A stretch of DNA of 64,000 nt from Caulobacter sp. BP25. Lineage in GTDB: Bacteria; Pseudomonadota; Alphaproteobacteria; Caulobacterales; Caulobacteraceae. Position 1 is the stretch's first letter. Every line of letters begins with the position of its first letter. The DNA lies in assembly GCF_002737755.1 (NCBI RefSeq), contig NZ_PEGH01000006.1, positions 62,001-126,000 of the forward strand, read 5' to 3'. Position numbers and translations under genes: made by a program. Shown in pieces: positions 24,803 to 33,561 of the stretch. The notes beneath the pieces were generated by a model. That model did not search any database, was not told the origin of the DNA, and saw nothing but the letters and a program-made list of their open reading frames with translations.

Positions 24803-25050
24803 GACTCAGCGGCGTTCGGTCGCACATGTCTGTGGATGTTAACTGAACCCTTGGTTCGTCAGGGTTTTCTGTTGATAGACCACAATTTATCCCACGGCCG
24901 CGCTCGACCAGACCCCGACTCAGATTATGCAGTTAACTGCCGATTAACGATGGTGGTTGTTCTGTTAACACGATCGTCGAGGCGCTCCCCGGCGATTGGG
25001 TGTCGCCGAGGTCACATTTGACGATTTCGGCGTTAGGACGCGAGGGTCCC
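24803..25050 (+). promoter_or_regulatory. ftsZ promoter region with CtrA box and GANTC sites
   Basis: The 376 bases between ftsA and ftsZ hold a terminator, then this regulatory stretch. TTAA-N7-TTAA at 24933-24947 is a perfect CtrA box. GACTC sites for CcrM lie at 24803-24807 and 24917-24921. Extra GTTAAC sequences at about 24838 and 24963 could be CtrA half-sites. In Caulobacter, CtrA represses ftsZ in swarmer cells and GcrA/CcrM raise it after replication starts. The long untranslated leader (about 100 bases after the CtrA box) matches that promoter layout. Confidence 0.85.
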
Positions 25051-26604
25051 ATGGCTATTTCTCTTTCCGCGCCGCGTACGACCGAGCTGAAGCCGCGCAT
25101 CGTGGTCTTTGGTGTTGGCGGCGCTGGCGGCAACGCCGTGAACAACATGATCGAGGCTGGCCTCGAGGGTGTTGAGTTCGTGGTGGCCAACACCGACGCG
25201 CAGCAGCTGCAATTCGCCAAGACCGATCGGCGGATCCAGCTGGGCGTGCAAGTGACGCAAGGCCTGGGCGCCGGCGCGCACCCGGAAGTGGGCATGAGCG
25301 CCGCCGAGGAGAGCTTCCCGGAGATCGGCGAGCACCTCGACGGTGCTCACATGGTGTTCATCACCGCCGGCATGGGCGGCGGCACCGGCACCGGCGCGGC
25401 CCCGATCATCGCCAAGTGCGCTCGTGAGCGCGGCATCCTGACGGTCGGCGTTGTGACCAAGCCCTTCCACTTCGAAGGCCGTCACCGCATGCGTCTGGCC
25501 GACAGCGGCATCCAGGAACTGCAGCGCTACGTCGACACCCTGATCGTCATTCCGAACCAGAACCTGTTCCGCGTCGCCAACGAACGCACGACCTTCGCTG
25601 AAGCGTTCGGCATGGCCGACCAGGTCCTGCACTCGGGCGTCCGCTCGATCACCGACCTGATGGTCCTGCCGGGCCTGATCAACCTCGACTTCGCCGACGT
25701 CCGTACGGTCATGACCGAGATGGGCAAGGCGATGATGGGCACCGGCGAGGGCACGGGCGAAGACCGCGCCCTGATGGCCGCTCAGAACGCCATCGCCAAC
25801 CCGCTGCTGGACGAAGTCTCGCTGAAGGGCGCCAAGGCGGTGCTGGTCAACGTGACCGGCGGCATGGACATGACCCTGCTGGAAGTCGACGAGGCCGCCA
25901 ACGCGATCTCCGACCAGGTCGATCCGGAAGCCAACATCATCTTCGGCGCGGCCTTCGATCCGTCGCTGGAAGGCGTGATCCGCGTGTCGGTGGTCGCCAC
26001 AGGTATGGACGGCGCCTCGATCGCCCAGATCGAGCCCAAGCCGGTCACCCGCAACACCACCACCCAGCCGCTGATCGCCGACACGGCTCGCGCGCCGGCT
26101 CCGCAGCCGGAGCCCGCCCGCCCGACCGCTCGCTATGAAGCGGCCCGTCCGGCCGAGCGCCCCTCCACGGCGTACTCGTCGGCCTTCTCGCCAGAACCGG
26201 CGCCGGCTCCCGAGCCCGAGATCGTCATGTCCGCGCCCCAGCCGGAGCCGGAAGCCGAGCTCTATTACGACGAGCCGACCGTAGCTGAAGAACCGCGCGT
26301 GGCCCAGCCGGCGGCCCGGCAGGTGAACCGCATCGTCGATCCGTTGGTCGATGAGGTTGCCGAAGAGCCGCTGTTCCCGGAAAGCAGCAACTACTACGAA
26401 GAGCGTCGTCCGCAGAAGCAGGGCGGCTGGCTCTCGATGTTCGGCGGTGGTCGTCAGCGCTACGAGCAGCAGGCCTCGAGCCCGCAACCGCAGGCTCGCA
26501 CCACCCAGAGCGTCCGCCCGCAGCTGGCCCCGGTGGAAACGCCTCAGGCCGACGACGGCGAAGACCTGGAAATCCCGTCCTTCCTGCGCCGCCTGGCCAA
26601 CTGA
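25051..26604 (+). CDS. ftsZ: cell division GTPase FtsZ
   Basis: FtsZ (517 residues) polymerises into the Z-ring. The tubulin-type GTPase core spans about residues 15-330. It holds [17 protein letters not shown], the signature [10 protein letters not shown] at residues 109-118 and the T7-loop region [12 protein letters not shown] long linker rich in Pro, Glu and Ala follows (about residues 335-500), typical of Caulobacter relatives. The extreme C-terminus [14 protein letters not shown] is the conserved peptide that binds FtsA and others. The ATG at 25051 is chosen over upstream in-frame starts by homology of the N-terminus. A strong terminator follows. Confidence 0.97.
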   Translation: MAISLSAPRTTELKPRIVVFGVGGAGGNAVNNMIEAGLEGVEFVVANTDAQQLQFAKTDRRIQLGVQVTQGLGAGAHPEVGMSAAEESFPEIGEHLDGAHMVFITAGMGGGTGTGAAPIIAKCARERGILTVGVVTKPFHFEGRHRMRLADSGIQELQRYVDTLIVIPNQNLFRVANERTTFAEAFGMADQVLHSGVRSITDLMVLPGLINLDFADVRTVMTEMGKAMMGTGEGTGEDRALMAAQNAIANPLLDEVSLKGAKAVLVNVTGGMDMTLLEVDEAANAISDQVDPEANIIFGAAFDPSLEGVIRVSVVATGMDGASIAQIEPKPVTRNTTTQPLIADTARAPAPQPEPARPTARYEAARPAERPSTAYSSAFSPEPAPAPEPEIVMSAPQPEPEAELYYDEPTVAEEPRVAQPAARQVNRIVDPLVDEVAEEPLFPESSNYYEERRPQKQGGWLSMFGGGRQRYEQQASSPQPQARTTQSVRPQLAPVETPQADDGEDLEIPSFLRRLAN

Positions 26605-26636
26605 AAAGCGAACCCCAAGAGGGGGCCAAAATGACG

Positions 26637-26667
26637 AAACGCCCCGGAGGAGACTCCGGGGCGTTTT
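26637..26667 (+). terminator. rho-independent terminator after ftsZ
   Basis: A perfect 13-base stem AAACGCCCCGGAG / CTCCGGGGCGTTT with loop GAGA ends in T residues. It closes the dcw cluster 32 bases after the ftsZ stop. Confidence 0.92.
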
Positions 26668-26693
26668 GCGTTTCGGCGGGCGCGTGCGAAGAA

Positions 26694-26760
26694 GTGTTAT
26701 AAGATAACAATTCTATTGAGCGGCCTGAGCTGACGCGCTACTGGTGTTATTGTATAACAC
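26694..26760 (+). promoter_or_regulatory. two Zur-like operators before the G3E GTPase gene
   Basis: Two AT-rich palindromes stand out in GC-rich sequence: TGTTAT-AAG-ATAACA (26695-26709) and GTGTTAT-TGT-ATAACAC (26744-26760). Both match the proteobacterial Zur consensus core TGTTAT-N-ATAACA. The second abuts the ATG at 26761. The gene product is a zinc-type G3E GTPase, which fits zinc-dependent repression. Confidence 0.75.
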
Positions 26761-27996
26761 ATGAGGTCGCGCTTGACCGTCGAAGCTCCCCAAACCAGAG
26801 GTCGGATCGACCGCCGCCTGCCCGTCACCGTGCTGTCGGGCTTTCTGGGCGCTGGCAAGACCACGCTGCTGAACCACGTCCTTGGCAACCGCGAGGGCAA
26901 GAAGGTCGCGGTCATCGTCAACGACATGAGCGAGGTGAACATCGACGCCACCTTGGTCGCTGAGGGCGGCGCCGACCTGTCGCGCACCGACGAGACCCTG
27001 GTGGAGATGTCCAACGGTTGCATCTGCTGCACCCTGCGCGAAGACCTGCTCAAGGAGGTGCGCCGTCTGGCCGCCGAGCGACGGTTCGACTACTTGCTGA
27101 TCGAGTCCACGGGTGTCTCCGAGCCGATGCCGGTCGCCGCCACTTTCGACTTTCGGGACGAGAGCGATCAGAGCCTGTCGGACGTGGCGCGCCTGGACAC
27201 CATGGTCACGGTGGTCGACGCTTTCAACTTCCTGCGCGACTACGCTTCGCGCGACAGCCTGGCCGATCGCGGCGAGACGGCGGGGGAGGGCGATGAGCGC
27301 ACGGTCGTTGATCTGCTGGTCGAGCAGATCGAGTTCGCCGACGTTATCGTGCTGAACAAGGCCGATTTGGTGTCGGCCGAAGACCTGGGCCGGCTCGAGG
27401 CGATTGTCGCAACCTTCAATCCGCAGGCGCGGATCGTCCGCTCCGAGCGCGGCGCGGTGGCGCTGGATGACGTGCTGGACACGGGCCTGTTCGATCCCGT
27501 CCGGGCCGAGGGCGCGGCCGGCTGGCAGAAGGCGCTGATGGGGGAGGTGCTGCCCGAGACCGAGGAATACGGCATCAGCCACTTCGTCTATCGCGCGTCC
27601 AAGCCGTTTCATCCCGAGAAGCTGAAGGCCTGGCTGGACAGCGAGTGGCCGGGCGTCATCCGCTCCAAGGGCTTCCTTTGGCTAGCCACCCGCTATGATC
27701 GCGTTGGCGGTTGGAGTCAGGCGGGCGCGGTCACCCAGTTCGGCCCGCATGGCCGCTGGTGGGCCAGCGCGCCGGAGGAATACTGGCCCGAAGACCCCGC
27801 CTGGCGCGCGGCGATCCAGAAGGTCTGGAAGCCGGTCCACGGCGACCGCCGCCAGGAGATCGTGCTGATCGGCCAGAACATGGATCGCGAGGCTCTGACC
27901 CAGGGCTTTGACGCCTGCCTTCTGTCCGACCTGCAATTCGGTTTTGGCCTCAAAGCCTGGGCCAAGCTCCCGGATCCGTTCCCCCAATGGAGCTGA
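26761..27996 (+). CDS. COG0523/G3E family GTPase, probable zinc chaperone (CobW/ZigA-like)
   Basis: The frame encodes 411 residues. Walker A GFLGAGKT is at residues 27-34, and the metal-binding CxCC (GCICC) at residues 87-90. The switch ESTGVSEP, the guanine motif NKADL and a CobW C-terminal domain with [13 protein letters not shown] follow. The family hands zinc to enzymes when zinc is scarce, or inserts other metals. The two Zur-like operators upstream make zinc stress the likely trigger. The ATG at 26761 lies directly against the second operator with no ribosome site; the TTG at 26773 has GAGG six bases upstream and may be the true start. The metal and client enzyme are inferred. Confidence 0.88.
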   Translation: MRSRLTVEAPQTRGRIDRRLPVTVLSGFLGAGKTTLLNHVLGNREGKKVAVIVNDMSEVNIDATLVAEGGADLSRTDETLVEMSNGCICCTLREDLLKEVRRLAAERRFDYLLIESTGVSEPMPVAATFDFRDESDQSLSDVARLDTMVTVVDAFNFLRDYASRDSLADRGETAGEGDERTVVDLLVEQIEFADVIVLNKADLVSAEDLGRLEAIVATFNPQARIVRSERGAVALDDVLDTGLFDPVRAEGAAGWQKALMGEVLPETEEYGISHFVYRASKPFHPEKLKAWLDSEWPGVIRSKGFLWLATRYDRVGGWSQAGAVTQFGPHGRWWASAPEEYWPEDPAWRAAIQKVWKPVHGDRRQEIVLIGQNMDREALTQGFDACLLSDLQFGFGLKAWAKLPDPFPQWS

Positions 27997-28169
27997 GCCG
28001 CCGCGACGAAATCCGGGACGACGCTTTCGAGGAGCCGTCCGCCGCCTGGGTGGCGCAACGGTTCGGCGTCTGCTTGGAGGAGGCCGAATGGGTTCTAGTG
28101 CTCTACCGGTTTCAGGCGCTTTACCCGGAGGGGCCGATCCCGGGGCGCTTCTTCTGTGAAGCGCTCTAG
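27987..28169 (+). CDS. small hypothetical protein overlapping the G3E GTPase
   Basis: A 60-residue frame starts at ATG 27987, overlapping the end of the G3E gene by 10 bases. It reads [20 protein letters not shown] and continues with an acidic helix-like [26 protein letters not shown] segment. The pattern is that of a small helical protein, and the overlap suggests translational coupling, so it may belong to the zinc response. I do not recognise the family. Confidence 0.5.
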   Translation: MELSRRDEIRDDAFEEPSAAWVAQRFGVCLEEAEWVLVLYRFQALYPEGPIPGRFFCEAL

Positions 28170-28190
28170 ACTCGACCCTCCCGGTGCTCC

Positions 28191-29183
28191 TCAGGCGAAG
28201 GCCGCCGCCCGGGCCTTGGCGCCTTGGAGCGCGCCCGTGGCGCCGAAATAGACGCAGCCCGCCAGCAGCACGACCGTCGTCGCGACGCTGGCCTCGGGGC
28301 CAAAGGCGCCGCCCGTCAGCCACCAGGGCGCTCCAGCGTTGGGGGCCAGGTCGATGACCAGGCTTTGGACCGGAATACGTCCGCCGCTGACCTCAAGGCC
28401 AAAGCCCACGCCCAGCAGCCAGTTCCAGGCGGTGTGCCAGGCGCATACGCCCCACAGCGAGCCTTCCTTGATCGCGTAGAGGCTGATCATCACGGCGAAC
28501 AGCACCAGATTGGCCAGGGCCAGCACCAGCTCCTTGGATGGCTCGATATTGCCGCCATGCATCAGCGCGAACAGCACGGCGTTGACGACGATGCCGGCGA
28601 CGAGCCCATGGCGGGACGCCACCAGCTGCATCAGCCAGCCTCGCATCAGCAGCTCTTCCGTTGCGCCTTGGATCATGAAGGCTCCGAATAGGGCCAGGAT
28701 CGGCAGGAACAGCAGGGGCGAAGGCGCGGCCCAGACACCATGCCCTTCGATGCGGTAGCCGCCCGTCAGCCAGATCAGCGCGATCACGCCGCACAGAAAA
28801 CCCATACCGACCGCCAAGCCTCGGGCGTAGCGAACCAGGCCCTGGCCGTTCAGGCCCAGAACCGACGGCGGCCGACGCTCGAACAGCCGGACCCAGACGA
28901 GCAGCAGCGCCGCCGTTATGCCGAAGCCGAGTAACTGAATGACGTGGGGCAGCCACTGGGTCTCAAGATCGACCTGGTGGAAGCCCATCGGCTTCAGCAC
29001 GCCGAAGATCGTGATCAGCTGGCCCAGGATGAAGAACATAAGAATGAGAGGGATGGCCGCCGCGGTCCATGTACGACGATGCTCGGGCTCTCTTGGCCCG
29101 TAGAGTTCAACGTGTTTCAAGTTCGCCCCGGTGATATACCAAGCGCCGGTAATGAGGCGCTTCCTGAGCTTTCTATTGGCCAT
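28191..29183 (-). CDS. CPBP-family intramembrane metalloprotease
   Basis: 330 residues with about eight hydrophobic segments. The CPBP (ABI) motifs are present in order: ATEELLMRGWLMQ with Glu176, Glu177 and Arg181; FALMHGG with His209; and AWHTAWNW with His250 and Asn254. These are the catalytic residues of Rce1-type glutamate proteases. In bacteria such proteins process membrane peptides or confer immunity to peptide toxins. No bacteriocin-like gene lies nearby. The start at 29183 gives a basic cytoplasmic N-terminus before the first helix. Confidence 0.88.
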   Translation of the reverse strand: MANRKLRKRLITGAWYITGANLKHVELYGPREPEHRRTWTAAAIPLILMFFILGQLITIFGVLKPMGFHQVDLETQWLPHVIQLLGFGITAALLLVWVRLFERRPPSVLGLNGQGLVRYARGLAVGMGFLCGVIALIWLTGGYRIEGHGVWAAPSPLLFLPILALFGAFMIQGATEELLMRGWLMQLVASRHGLVAGIVVNAVLFALMHGGNIEPSKELVLALANLVLFAVMISLYAIKEGSLWGVCAWHTAWNWLLGVGFGLEVSGGRIPVQSLVIDLAPNAGAPWWLTGGAFGPEASVATTVVLLAGCVYFGATGALQGAKARAAAFA

Positions 29184-29250
29184 AATGGCTCTGGGCGGTA
29201 CTTAAATATTTCTCATTAAAGCCAGGTCATCTGGTTTGCCGAGCGGCCTC

Positions 29251-29541
29251 TCACATGGCCAGTTCAAGGCAGATGCGGACTTGGTCACCGGCGGTGACCT
29301 TGGCGCGGCGGCGGACCTCGACCTTCACCGGCAACAGGAAGCTGCCCGACCGGGCGTCGGGGAAAACCGAGGTGTTCCAGTCCGTATTGTTGAGGCTCGC
29401 GCGGACGCGGATCGAGCCGAAGCCCGCCTTCGGTCCGCTCAAGGTGCGCAGACCTTGGGCCACGTCGAGGGGCAGGGTGAGAAAGAACCACCCGCCTGCG
29501 CCGCTGGATCGCCAGATCTCGGCTTCAAACTCGTATCGCAT
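29251..29541 (-). CDS. DUF1905 domain protein
   Basis: 96 residues from the ATG at 29541 (MRYEFEAEIWRSSGAGGWFF). The layout matches the DUF1905 family: an N-terminal strand, W-x5-GGW-F-x-LP, the central FGSIRVRASLNNTDWNTSVFPD and a final GDQVRICLEL. The fold is a small beta barrel; no activity is established. It follows the SPFH gene on the same strand after 89 bases. The frame is open further upstream but that part overlaps the SPFH gene. Confidence 0.85.
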   Translation of the reverse strand: MRYEFEAEIWRSSGAGGWFFLTLPLDVAQGLRTLSGPKAGFGSIRVRASLNNTDWNTSVFPDARSGSFLLPVKVEVRRRAKVTAGDQVRICLELAM

Positions 29542-29630
29542 CGGCGCTTCCGTCGTTTGGGCCGGAAGATAGGCGCCGGACGGGCCGCCGCGTGTCAGCA
29601 ACCCGTCCGCGCCGCGCCTAGGGCCGATCT

Positions 29631-30530
29631 CTAGTCGATCTTCACGAACGGGGTCGAACCGCCGGTGACCTTCGGTAGCTCGCCATTCCACTTTTCGATG
29701 GCCAGTTGCTGGAGGACCTGCGGGTTGGCGCGCAGCGCCTCGCCCTTGATGCGGATGGCCTCGGCCTCGCCGCGCGCCTTGGCGACGGCGGCGTTGGCCA
29801 GCGCGGTTTCCTTGGCTTCGAGCGCCTTGGCGGCCAGGGCCTCCTGCTCCAGCTGGGTCTTGGCCTGCATCTGCTGGATGATCGCCTGCGGGTAGCGGAT
29901 CGAGCCGATCCAGTCGAGCTGGCTGATATTGACCCCATGGCGGGCCCACTTGCTGGAGACGCGGGCGTAGGCCTTCTGGATCACCATCTGACGGCCGCCG
30001 CTGTAGAGCGTCTCGACCCCGACCTTCTCGGCCTCGGCGGCGACGGCCGAGCGGACGTCATTGCGGATTGGGCCGTCCAGCAGCTGGTCGAAGGACAGAC
30101 GATAGGTCTGGTACAGGCTCGGGGCCGAGGCCGGATTGACCTGCAAGGTCACCGAGATGTCGGCCGTCATCGGCAGGCCGGTGTTGTCCGAGAAGGTGAT
30201 CTCCTCGTTCTCGTTGCCGCGCTCATCGGCTTCGCGGGTGTAGCCGTAGGTGCGCTGGATCACCGGGTACTGGATGATCCGCTCGCCGATCCCGCGCAGG
30301 TACCAGCGGGCGGGCAGGGGGTCAGGGTCGACGCCGGCCGACGCGCCCAGGGTGCGGATCTTCACGCCGACATTCCCCGGCTCGACCGTCGAGCTCTGGG
30401 TGACGACGGCGCACGAGCCTAGGAGCAGCAGCAGCGCGACCGCCGTCCAGATCATGACTTGCCGCCCCCCCATCGGAAGCGAGGGCTTGGACGGCTTGCT
30501 GGGCGGAAAGGCGAAAGGGCTGTCGGGCAT
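29631..30530 (-). CDS. SPFH/prohibitin-family membrane protein
   Basis: 299 residues from ATG at 30530 (MPDSPFAFPPSKPSKPSL), chosen because GAGGAT stands about six bases upstream. One membrane segment at about residues 27-45 (VMIWTAVALLLLLGSCAVV) is followed by an SPFH/Band7 domain (about residues 50-215) and an Ala/Glu-rich coiled coil (KTQLEQEALAAKALEAKETALANAAVAKARGEAEA). Such proteins form large membrane rings and modulate proteases or lipid domains. It has no NfeD partner beside it, so it is closer to the prohibitin type. Divergent to the Lrp regulator. Confidence 0.85.
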   Translation of the reverse strand: MPDSPFAFPPSKPSKPSLPMGGRQVMIWTAVALLLLLGSCAVVTQSSTVEPGNVGVKIRTLGASAGVDPDPLPARWYLRGIGERIIQYPVIQRTYGYTREADERGNENEEITFSDNTGLPMTADISVTLQVNPASAPSLYQTYRLSFDQLLDGPIRNDVRSAVAAEAEKVGVETLYSGGRQMVIQKAYARVSSKWARHGVNISQLDWIGSIRYPQAIIQQMQAKTQLEQEALAAKALEAKETALANAAVAKARGEAEAIRIKGEALRANPQVLQQLAIEKWNGELPKVTGGSTPFVKID

Positions 30531-30627
30531 GCGGCATCCTCGCGTGAAATCTTGCCCCCAATGGTAGAGCTGCAAGCGAGGCTGCGCGCAAGGCGTCTCT
30601 CCTCAGGATCAACGAAATCGGCTACTT

Positions 30628-30645
30628 GGTCACTTTATGCCAATT
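30628..30645. promoter_or_regulatory. candidate operator of the Lrp-type regulator (copy 1)
   Basis: GGTCACTTTATGCCAATT lies 20 bases before the regulator's start. An inverted copy with 16 of 18 bases identical occurs at 31163-31180 before the aminotransferase gene. Its placement suggests autoregulation. Confidence 0.6.
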
Positions 30646-30665
30646 CTGGCGGGAAAGCGGTCACG

Positions 30666-31136
30666 ATGAAGCTTACACGCGCCGATCGGAAGATCCTTCA
30701 GATCCTGCAGCAGGACGGCAAGATCTCGAACGTCGACCTGGCCGAGCGGGTGGGGCTGTCGCCCAGCCCCTGCCTGCGCCGGGTCAAGCAGCTGGAGGCC
30801 TCGGGCCTGATCAGCGGCTATGTCGCCTTGCTGGATCGCCGCAAGGCCAAGCTGGACGTGCTGGCCTATGTCGAAGTGCAGGTGGACCGCCACAGCGAGG
30901 AGGCGGCCGAGGCGTTCAAGCAGGCGGTTTTGCGCGAGCCAGAGGTGGTCGGCTGCTATGTGATGACCGGCGGCTATGACTACCTGCTGAAAGTCGCCGT
31001 CCCCAACCTCGACGCCTATGCCGACTTCACCATGAAGCGGCTGCTGAAGATGCCGGCGGTGAAGGACATCCGCTCCTCGTTCGTGCTCGACACGCTGAAG
31101 GATTCCACGGCCCTGCCGCTGGATTATCTGGACTGA
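30666..31136 (+). CDS. Lrp/AsnC-family transcriptional regulator of the tyrosine-degradation genes
   Basis: 156 residues: an N-terminal winged helix-turn-helix (LTRADRKILQILQQDGKISNVDLAERVGLSPSPCLRRVKQLE, about residues 3-45) and a C-terminal RAM ligand domain (VVGCYVMTGGYDYLLKVAVPN). The frame is open upstream but the ATG at 30666 gives the family N-terminus. It stands directly before the aminotransferase-hpd-hmgA-fah genes in the same direction. The conserved 18-base motif in both promoters supports local control, probably with tyrosine or a pathway intermediate as effector. That last point is inference. Confidence 0.9.
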   Translation: MKLTRADRKILQILQQDGKISNVDLAERVGLSPSPCLRRVKQLEASGLISGYVALLDRRKAKLDVLAYVEVQVDRHSEEAAEAFKQAVLREPEVVGCYVMTGGYDYLLKVAVPNLDAYADFTMKRLLKMPAVKDIRSSFVLDTLKDSTALPLDYLD

Positions 31137-31268
31137 TCACTTTGATGAGGATCAATCGCTTCAATTGGCATGATGTGACCTGAATCGAGTTTAATTGGGT
31201 CATGATTGCCACGTTCTGACTTCGGTCTCGCGATAAGCTGCCGCTTCCTCGTCTTTTGGAGCGGCCGC
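31137..31268 (+). promoter_or_regulatory. regulatory region of the tyrosine-degradation operon with Lrp-like sites
   Basis: This AT-richer gap holds an inverted copy of the regulator-promoter motif (AATTGGCATGATGTGACC at 31163-31180) and a second AATTGG at 31193, exactly 30 bases later (three helical turns), inside AATTGGGTCATGATT. TCACTTTGATG at about 31139 repeats part of the motif. Phased sites fit an oligomeric Lrp-type activator. Confidence 0.55.
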
Positions 31269-32390
31269 ATGTTGGTTCTGGATCGCAAGCCCGTCAGCCA
31301 GGCGCTCGCCTCTCCGATGCGACCGGCGCTGGATGGCGTTCAAGCCTATCGCTCCGGTATGACACTGGCCGAGGCCGGGCGTCGCACCGGGCGGTCGCAA
31401 TTCTCCAAACTGGCCAGCAACGAGAACCTGCTGGGCGCTAGCCCCAAGGTCGCCGCCGCCGTCGCCGCCGCCATCGCCGAGCCCGAGCTCTATCCTGACC
31501 CCTATTGCGAGACGCTGCGCGCCGCGATCGGCGGCCGTCTGGGCGTCGACGCCTCGCGGATCGTGGTCTCGCCGGGCTCTGAGGCCCTGATCGACTACCT
31601 GTTCCGCGCGGTGCTGCATCCTGGCGACGCCATCCTGTATTCCAGCCCGACCTTCCCGGCCTACGACATCTTCGCCCGCTGCGCCGAGGCCAGGATCGTC
31701 GACGTGCCGCGCCTGGCGAACTTCGACCTCGACGTGCCGGCCTTCAAGGCGGCCGCGGCGCAGGGGCCCAAGCTCTTGGTCCTGTGCACGCCCAACAACC
31801 CGACGGGCAACGCCCTGACCGCCTCGGACATCGAGGAGATCCTGTCGGTGACGCCGCGCTCGACCCTCGTTTTTGTCGATGAGGCCTATCGCGAGTACCA
31901 TGAGGCGTTCGACACGTTCGCCCTGCTGGACGCCTGGGGCGGTCCGTGGGTGTCGGCCCGCACCTTCTCCAAGGCCTATGGCCTGGCCGGCATGCGGGTG
32001 GGCTACGGTATCGCCTCGTCGGCTGAGCTGGTCGGCTATCTCGACCGTCTGCGGCCGGCCTTCAACGTCACCGCCGTCAGCCAGGCCGCCGCCCTGGCCG
32101 CCTGGAACGATCCTAAGCATCTGGCCCGCACCGTCGCCCTGACCATCGCCGAGCGCGGCCGGATCGAGGCGGCGCTGGACGACCTGGGCGTCGAGCACAC
32201 GCGCAGCGAGGCCAACTTCGTCTTCCTGCATGCCCCGGCTGGTCCCGACGTGACCGCCGCGCGTTTGTTGCAGGAGGGGCTCATCATCCGCCCGACGCCG
32301 GTGGCCGGCGGCTGGGTCCGGATCACCATCGGCCGACCGGCCGACAACGACGCCATGATCGCCGCCTTGCCGGCCGCGCTGGCGACATAA
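31269..32390 (+). CDS. PLP-dependent aminotransferase (HisC-like), probably aromatic amino acid aminotransferase
   Basis: 373 residues of fold type I. The HisC-type motifs are SNENLLGASPKV, CTPNNPTGNALT, VDEAYREY and the PLP-lysine motif TFSKAYGLAGMRVGYG. HisC-like enzymes often accept tyrosine and phenylalanine as well as histidinol phosphate. The position directly upstream of 4-hydroxyphenylpyruvate dioxygenase suggests that here it converts tyrosine to 4-hydroxyphenylpyruvate. The ATG at 31269 is used; the frame is open for 21 codons upstream without a good start. Confidence 0.85.
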   Translation: MLVLDRKPVSQALASPMRPALDGVQAYRSGMTLAEAGRRTGRSQFSKLASNENLLGASPKVAAAVAAAIAEPELYPDPYCETLRAAIGGRLGVDASRIVVSPGSEALIDYLFRAVLHPGDAILYSSPTFPAYDIFARCAEARIVDVPRLANFDLDVPAFKAAAAQGPKLLVLCTPNNPTGNALTASDIEEILSVTPRSTLVFVDEAYREYHEAFDTFALLDAWGGPWVSARTFSKAYGLAGMRVGYGIASSAELVGYLDRLRPAFNVTAVSQAAALAAWNDPKHLARTVALTIAERGRIEAALDDLGVEHTRSEANFVFLHAPAGPDVTAARLLQEGLIIRPTPVAGGWVRITIGRPADNDAMIAALPAALAT

Positions 32391-32413
32391 GAGCTTTAGG
32401 GAGAGAGCCGCCC

Positions 32414-33487
32414 ATGACCCTCGTCACCGACCAGAACCCCCTGGGCCTCGACGGCTTCGAGTTCGTCGAGTTCACCAGCCCTGATCCGGCCGCCATGAAG
32501 GCCCTGATCGAGCAGCTGGGCTTCGTCGCCGCCAGCAAGCACCCGACCAAGGCCGCGACCCGCTACAAGCAGGGCCGCATCAACCTGATCGTCAACGAGG
32601 AGCCGGCCGGCCAGGTCGCCGACTTCCGCGCTGAGCACGGTCCGTCGGCCAACGGCATGGCCTTCCGGGTGGAGAACGTCGAGCGCGCCTATGCCGACGC
32701 GATCCAGCGCGGGGCCAGGCCGGCTGACGCTTCGCGCTCGCTGCTGGGCGAAGGCGCCAAGGTGCTGGAGGGCATCGGCGGGTCTTTACTCTACCTCGTC
32801 GACCGCTACGGCGACGCCGGCACGATCTATGACAGCTGGGAGCAGGTTCCGGGCGCGGCTCTGGCCGAGGCCAAGAACAATGTCGGCCTCGACCTGCTGG
32901 ACCACCTTACCCACAACGTGAAGCGCGGCCAGATGCGCACCTGGTCGACCTTCTATCATCAGGTCTTCGGCTTCGAGGAGCAGAAGTACTTCGACATCAA
33001 GGGCCAGGCGACGGGCCTCTTCAGCCAGGCGATGATCGCGCCCGACAAGGCCATCCGCATCCCGCTGAACGAAAGCCAGGACGACAAGAGCCAGATCGAG
33101 GAGTTCATCCGCCAGTACAATGGCGAGGGCATCCAGCACCTGGCCCTGACCACTGACAATATCTACGACACTGTCGAGAAGCTGCGCGCCCGAGGCGTCA
33201 AGCTGCAGGACACGATCGAGACCTATTACGAGCTGGTCGACAAGCGCGTGCCCGGCCACGGCGAGGACCTGGAGCGCCTGCGCAAGAACCGCATCCTGAT
33301 CGACGGCGCCGTCGGCGAGGAAGGCTTGCTGCTGCAGATCTTCACCGAGAACCTGTTTGGCCCGATCTTCTTCGAGATCATCCAGCGCAAGGGCAACGAA
33401 GGCTTCGGCAACGGTAACTTCCAGGCCCTGTTCGAGAGCATCGAGCTGGACCAGATCCGCCGCGGGGTGATCACGGTCGAGGCGTAG
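32414..33487 (+). CDS. hpd: 4-hydroxyphenylpyruvate dioxygenase
   Basis: This 357-residue non-haem iron enzyme turns 4-hydroxyphenylpyruvate into homogentisate. Two VOC-type domains are visible. The iron ligands can be placed: His164 (LDHLTHNV), His242 (IQHLAL) and Glu321 (FFEIIQRKG). The C-terminal FEIIQRKGNEGFGNGNFQALFESIE is a strong family signature. GGGAGAG lies about nine bases before the ATG. It follows the aminotransferase by 23 bases in the same operon. Confidence 0.96.
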   Translation: MTLVTDQNPLGLDGFEFVEFTSPDPAAMKALIEQLGFVAASKHPTKAATRYKQGRINLIVNEEPAGQVADFRAEHGPSANGMAFRVENVERAYADAIQRGARPADASRSLLGEGAKVLEGIGGSLLYLVDRYGDAGTIYDSWEQVPGAALAEAKNNVGLDLLDHLTHNVKRGQMRTWSTFYHQVFGFEEQKYFDIKGQATGLFSQAMIAPDKAIRIPLNESQDDKSQIEEFIRQYNGEGIQHLALTTDNIYDTVEKLRARGVKLQDTIETYYELVDKRVPGHGEDLERLRKNRILIDGAVGEEGLLLQIFTENLFGPIFFEIIQRKGNEGFGNGNFQALFESIELDQIRRGVITVEA

Positions 33488-33513
33488 AACCGCCTCGAAA
33501 AATACCCTTCGTC

Positions 33514-33551
33514 GTCATCCCGGATCGCCCTTTCAGGGCGTCCGGGATGAC
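33514..33551. repeat. palindromic intergenic repeat between hpd and hmgA
   Basis: GTCATCCCGGATCGCCCT and AGGGCGTCCGGGATGAC form an almost perfect hairpin with one bulged base and a TTTC-type loop. There is no T-run, so it is not a simple terminator. It ends six bases after which the GAGGG ribosome site of hmgA begins. Confidence 0.8.
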
Positions 33552-33561
33552 GAGGGAATAA

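Noticed and set aside
33514..33551. Terminator between hpd and hmgA
   Set aside because: The hairpin is strong but has no following T-run and lies inside an operon of consecutive pathway genes. Listed as a repeat instead.
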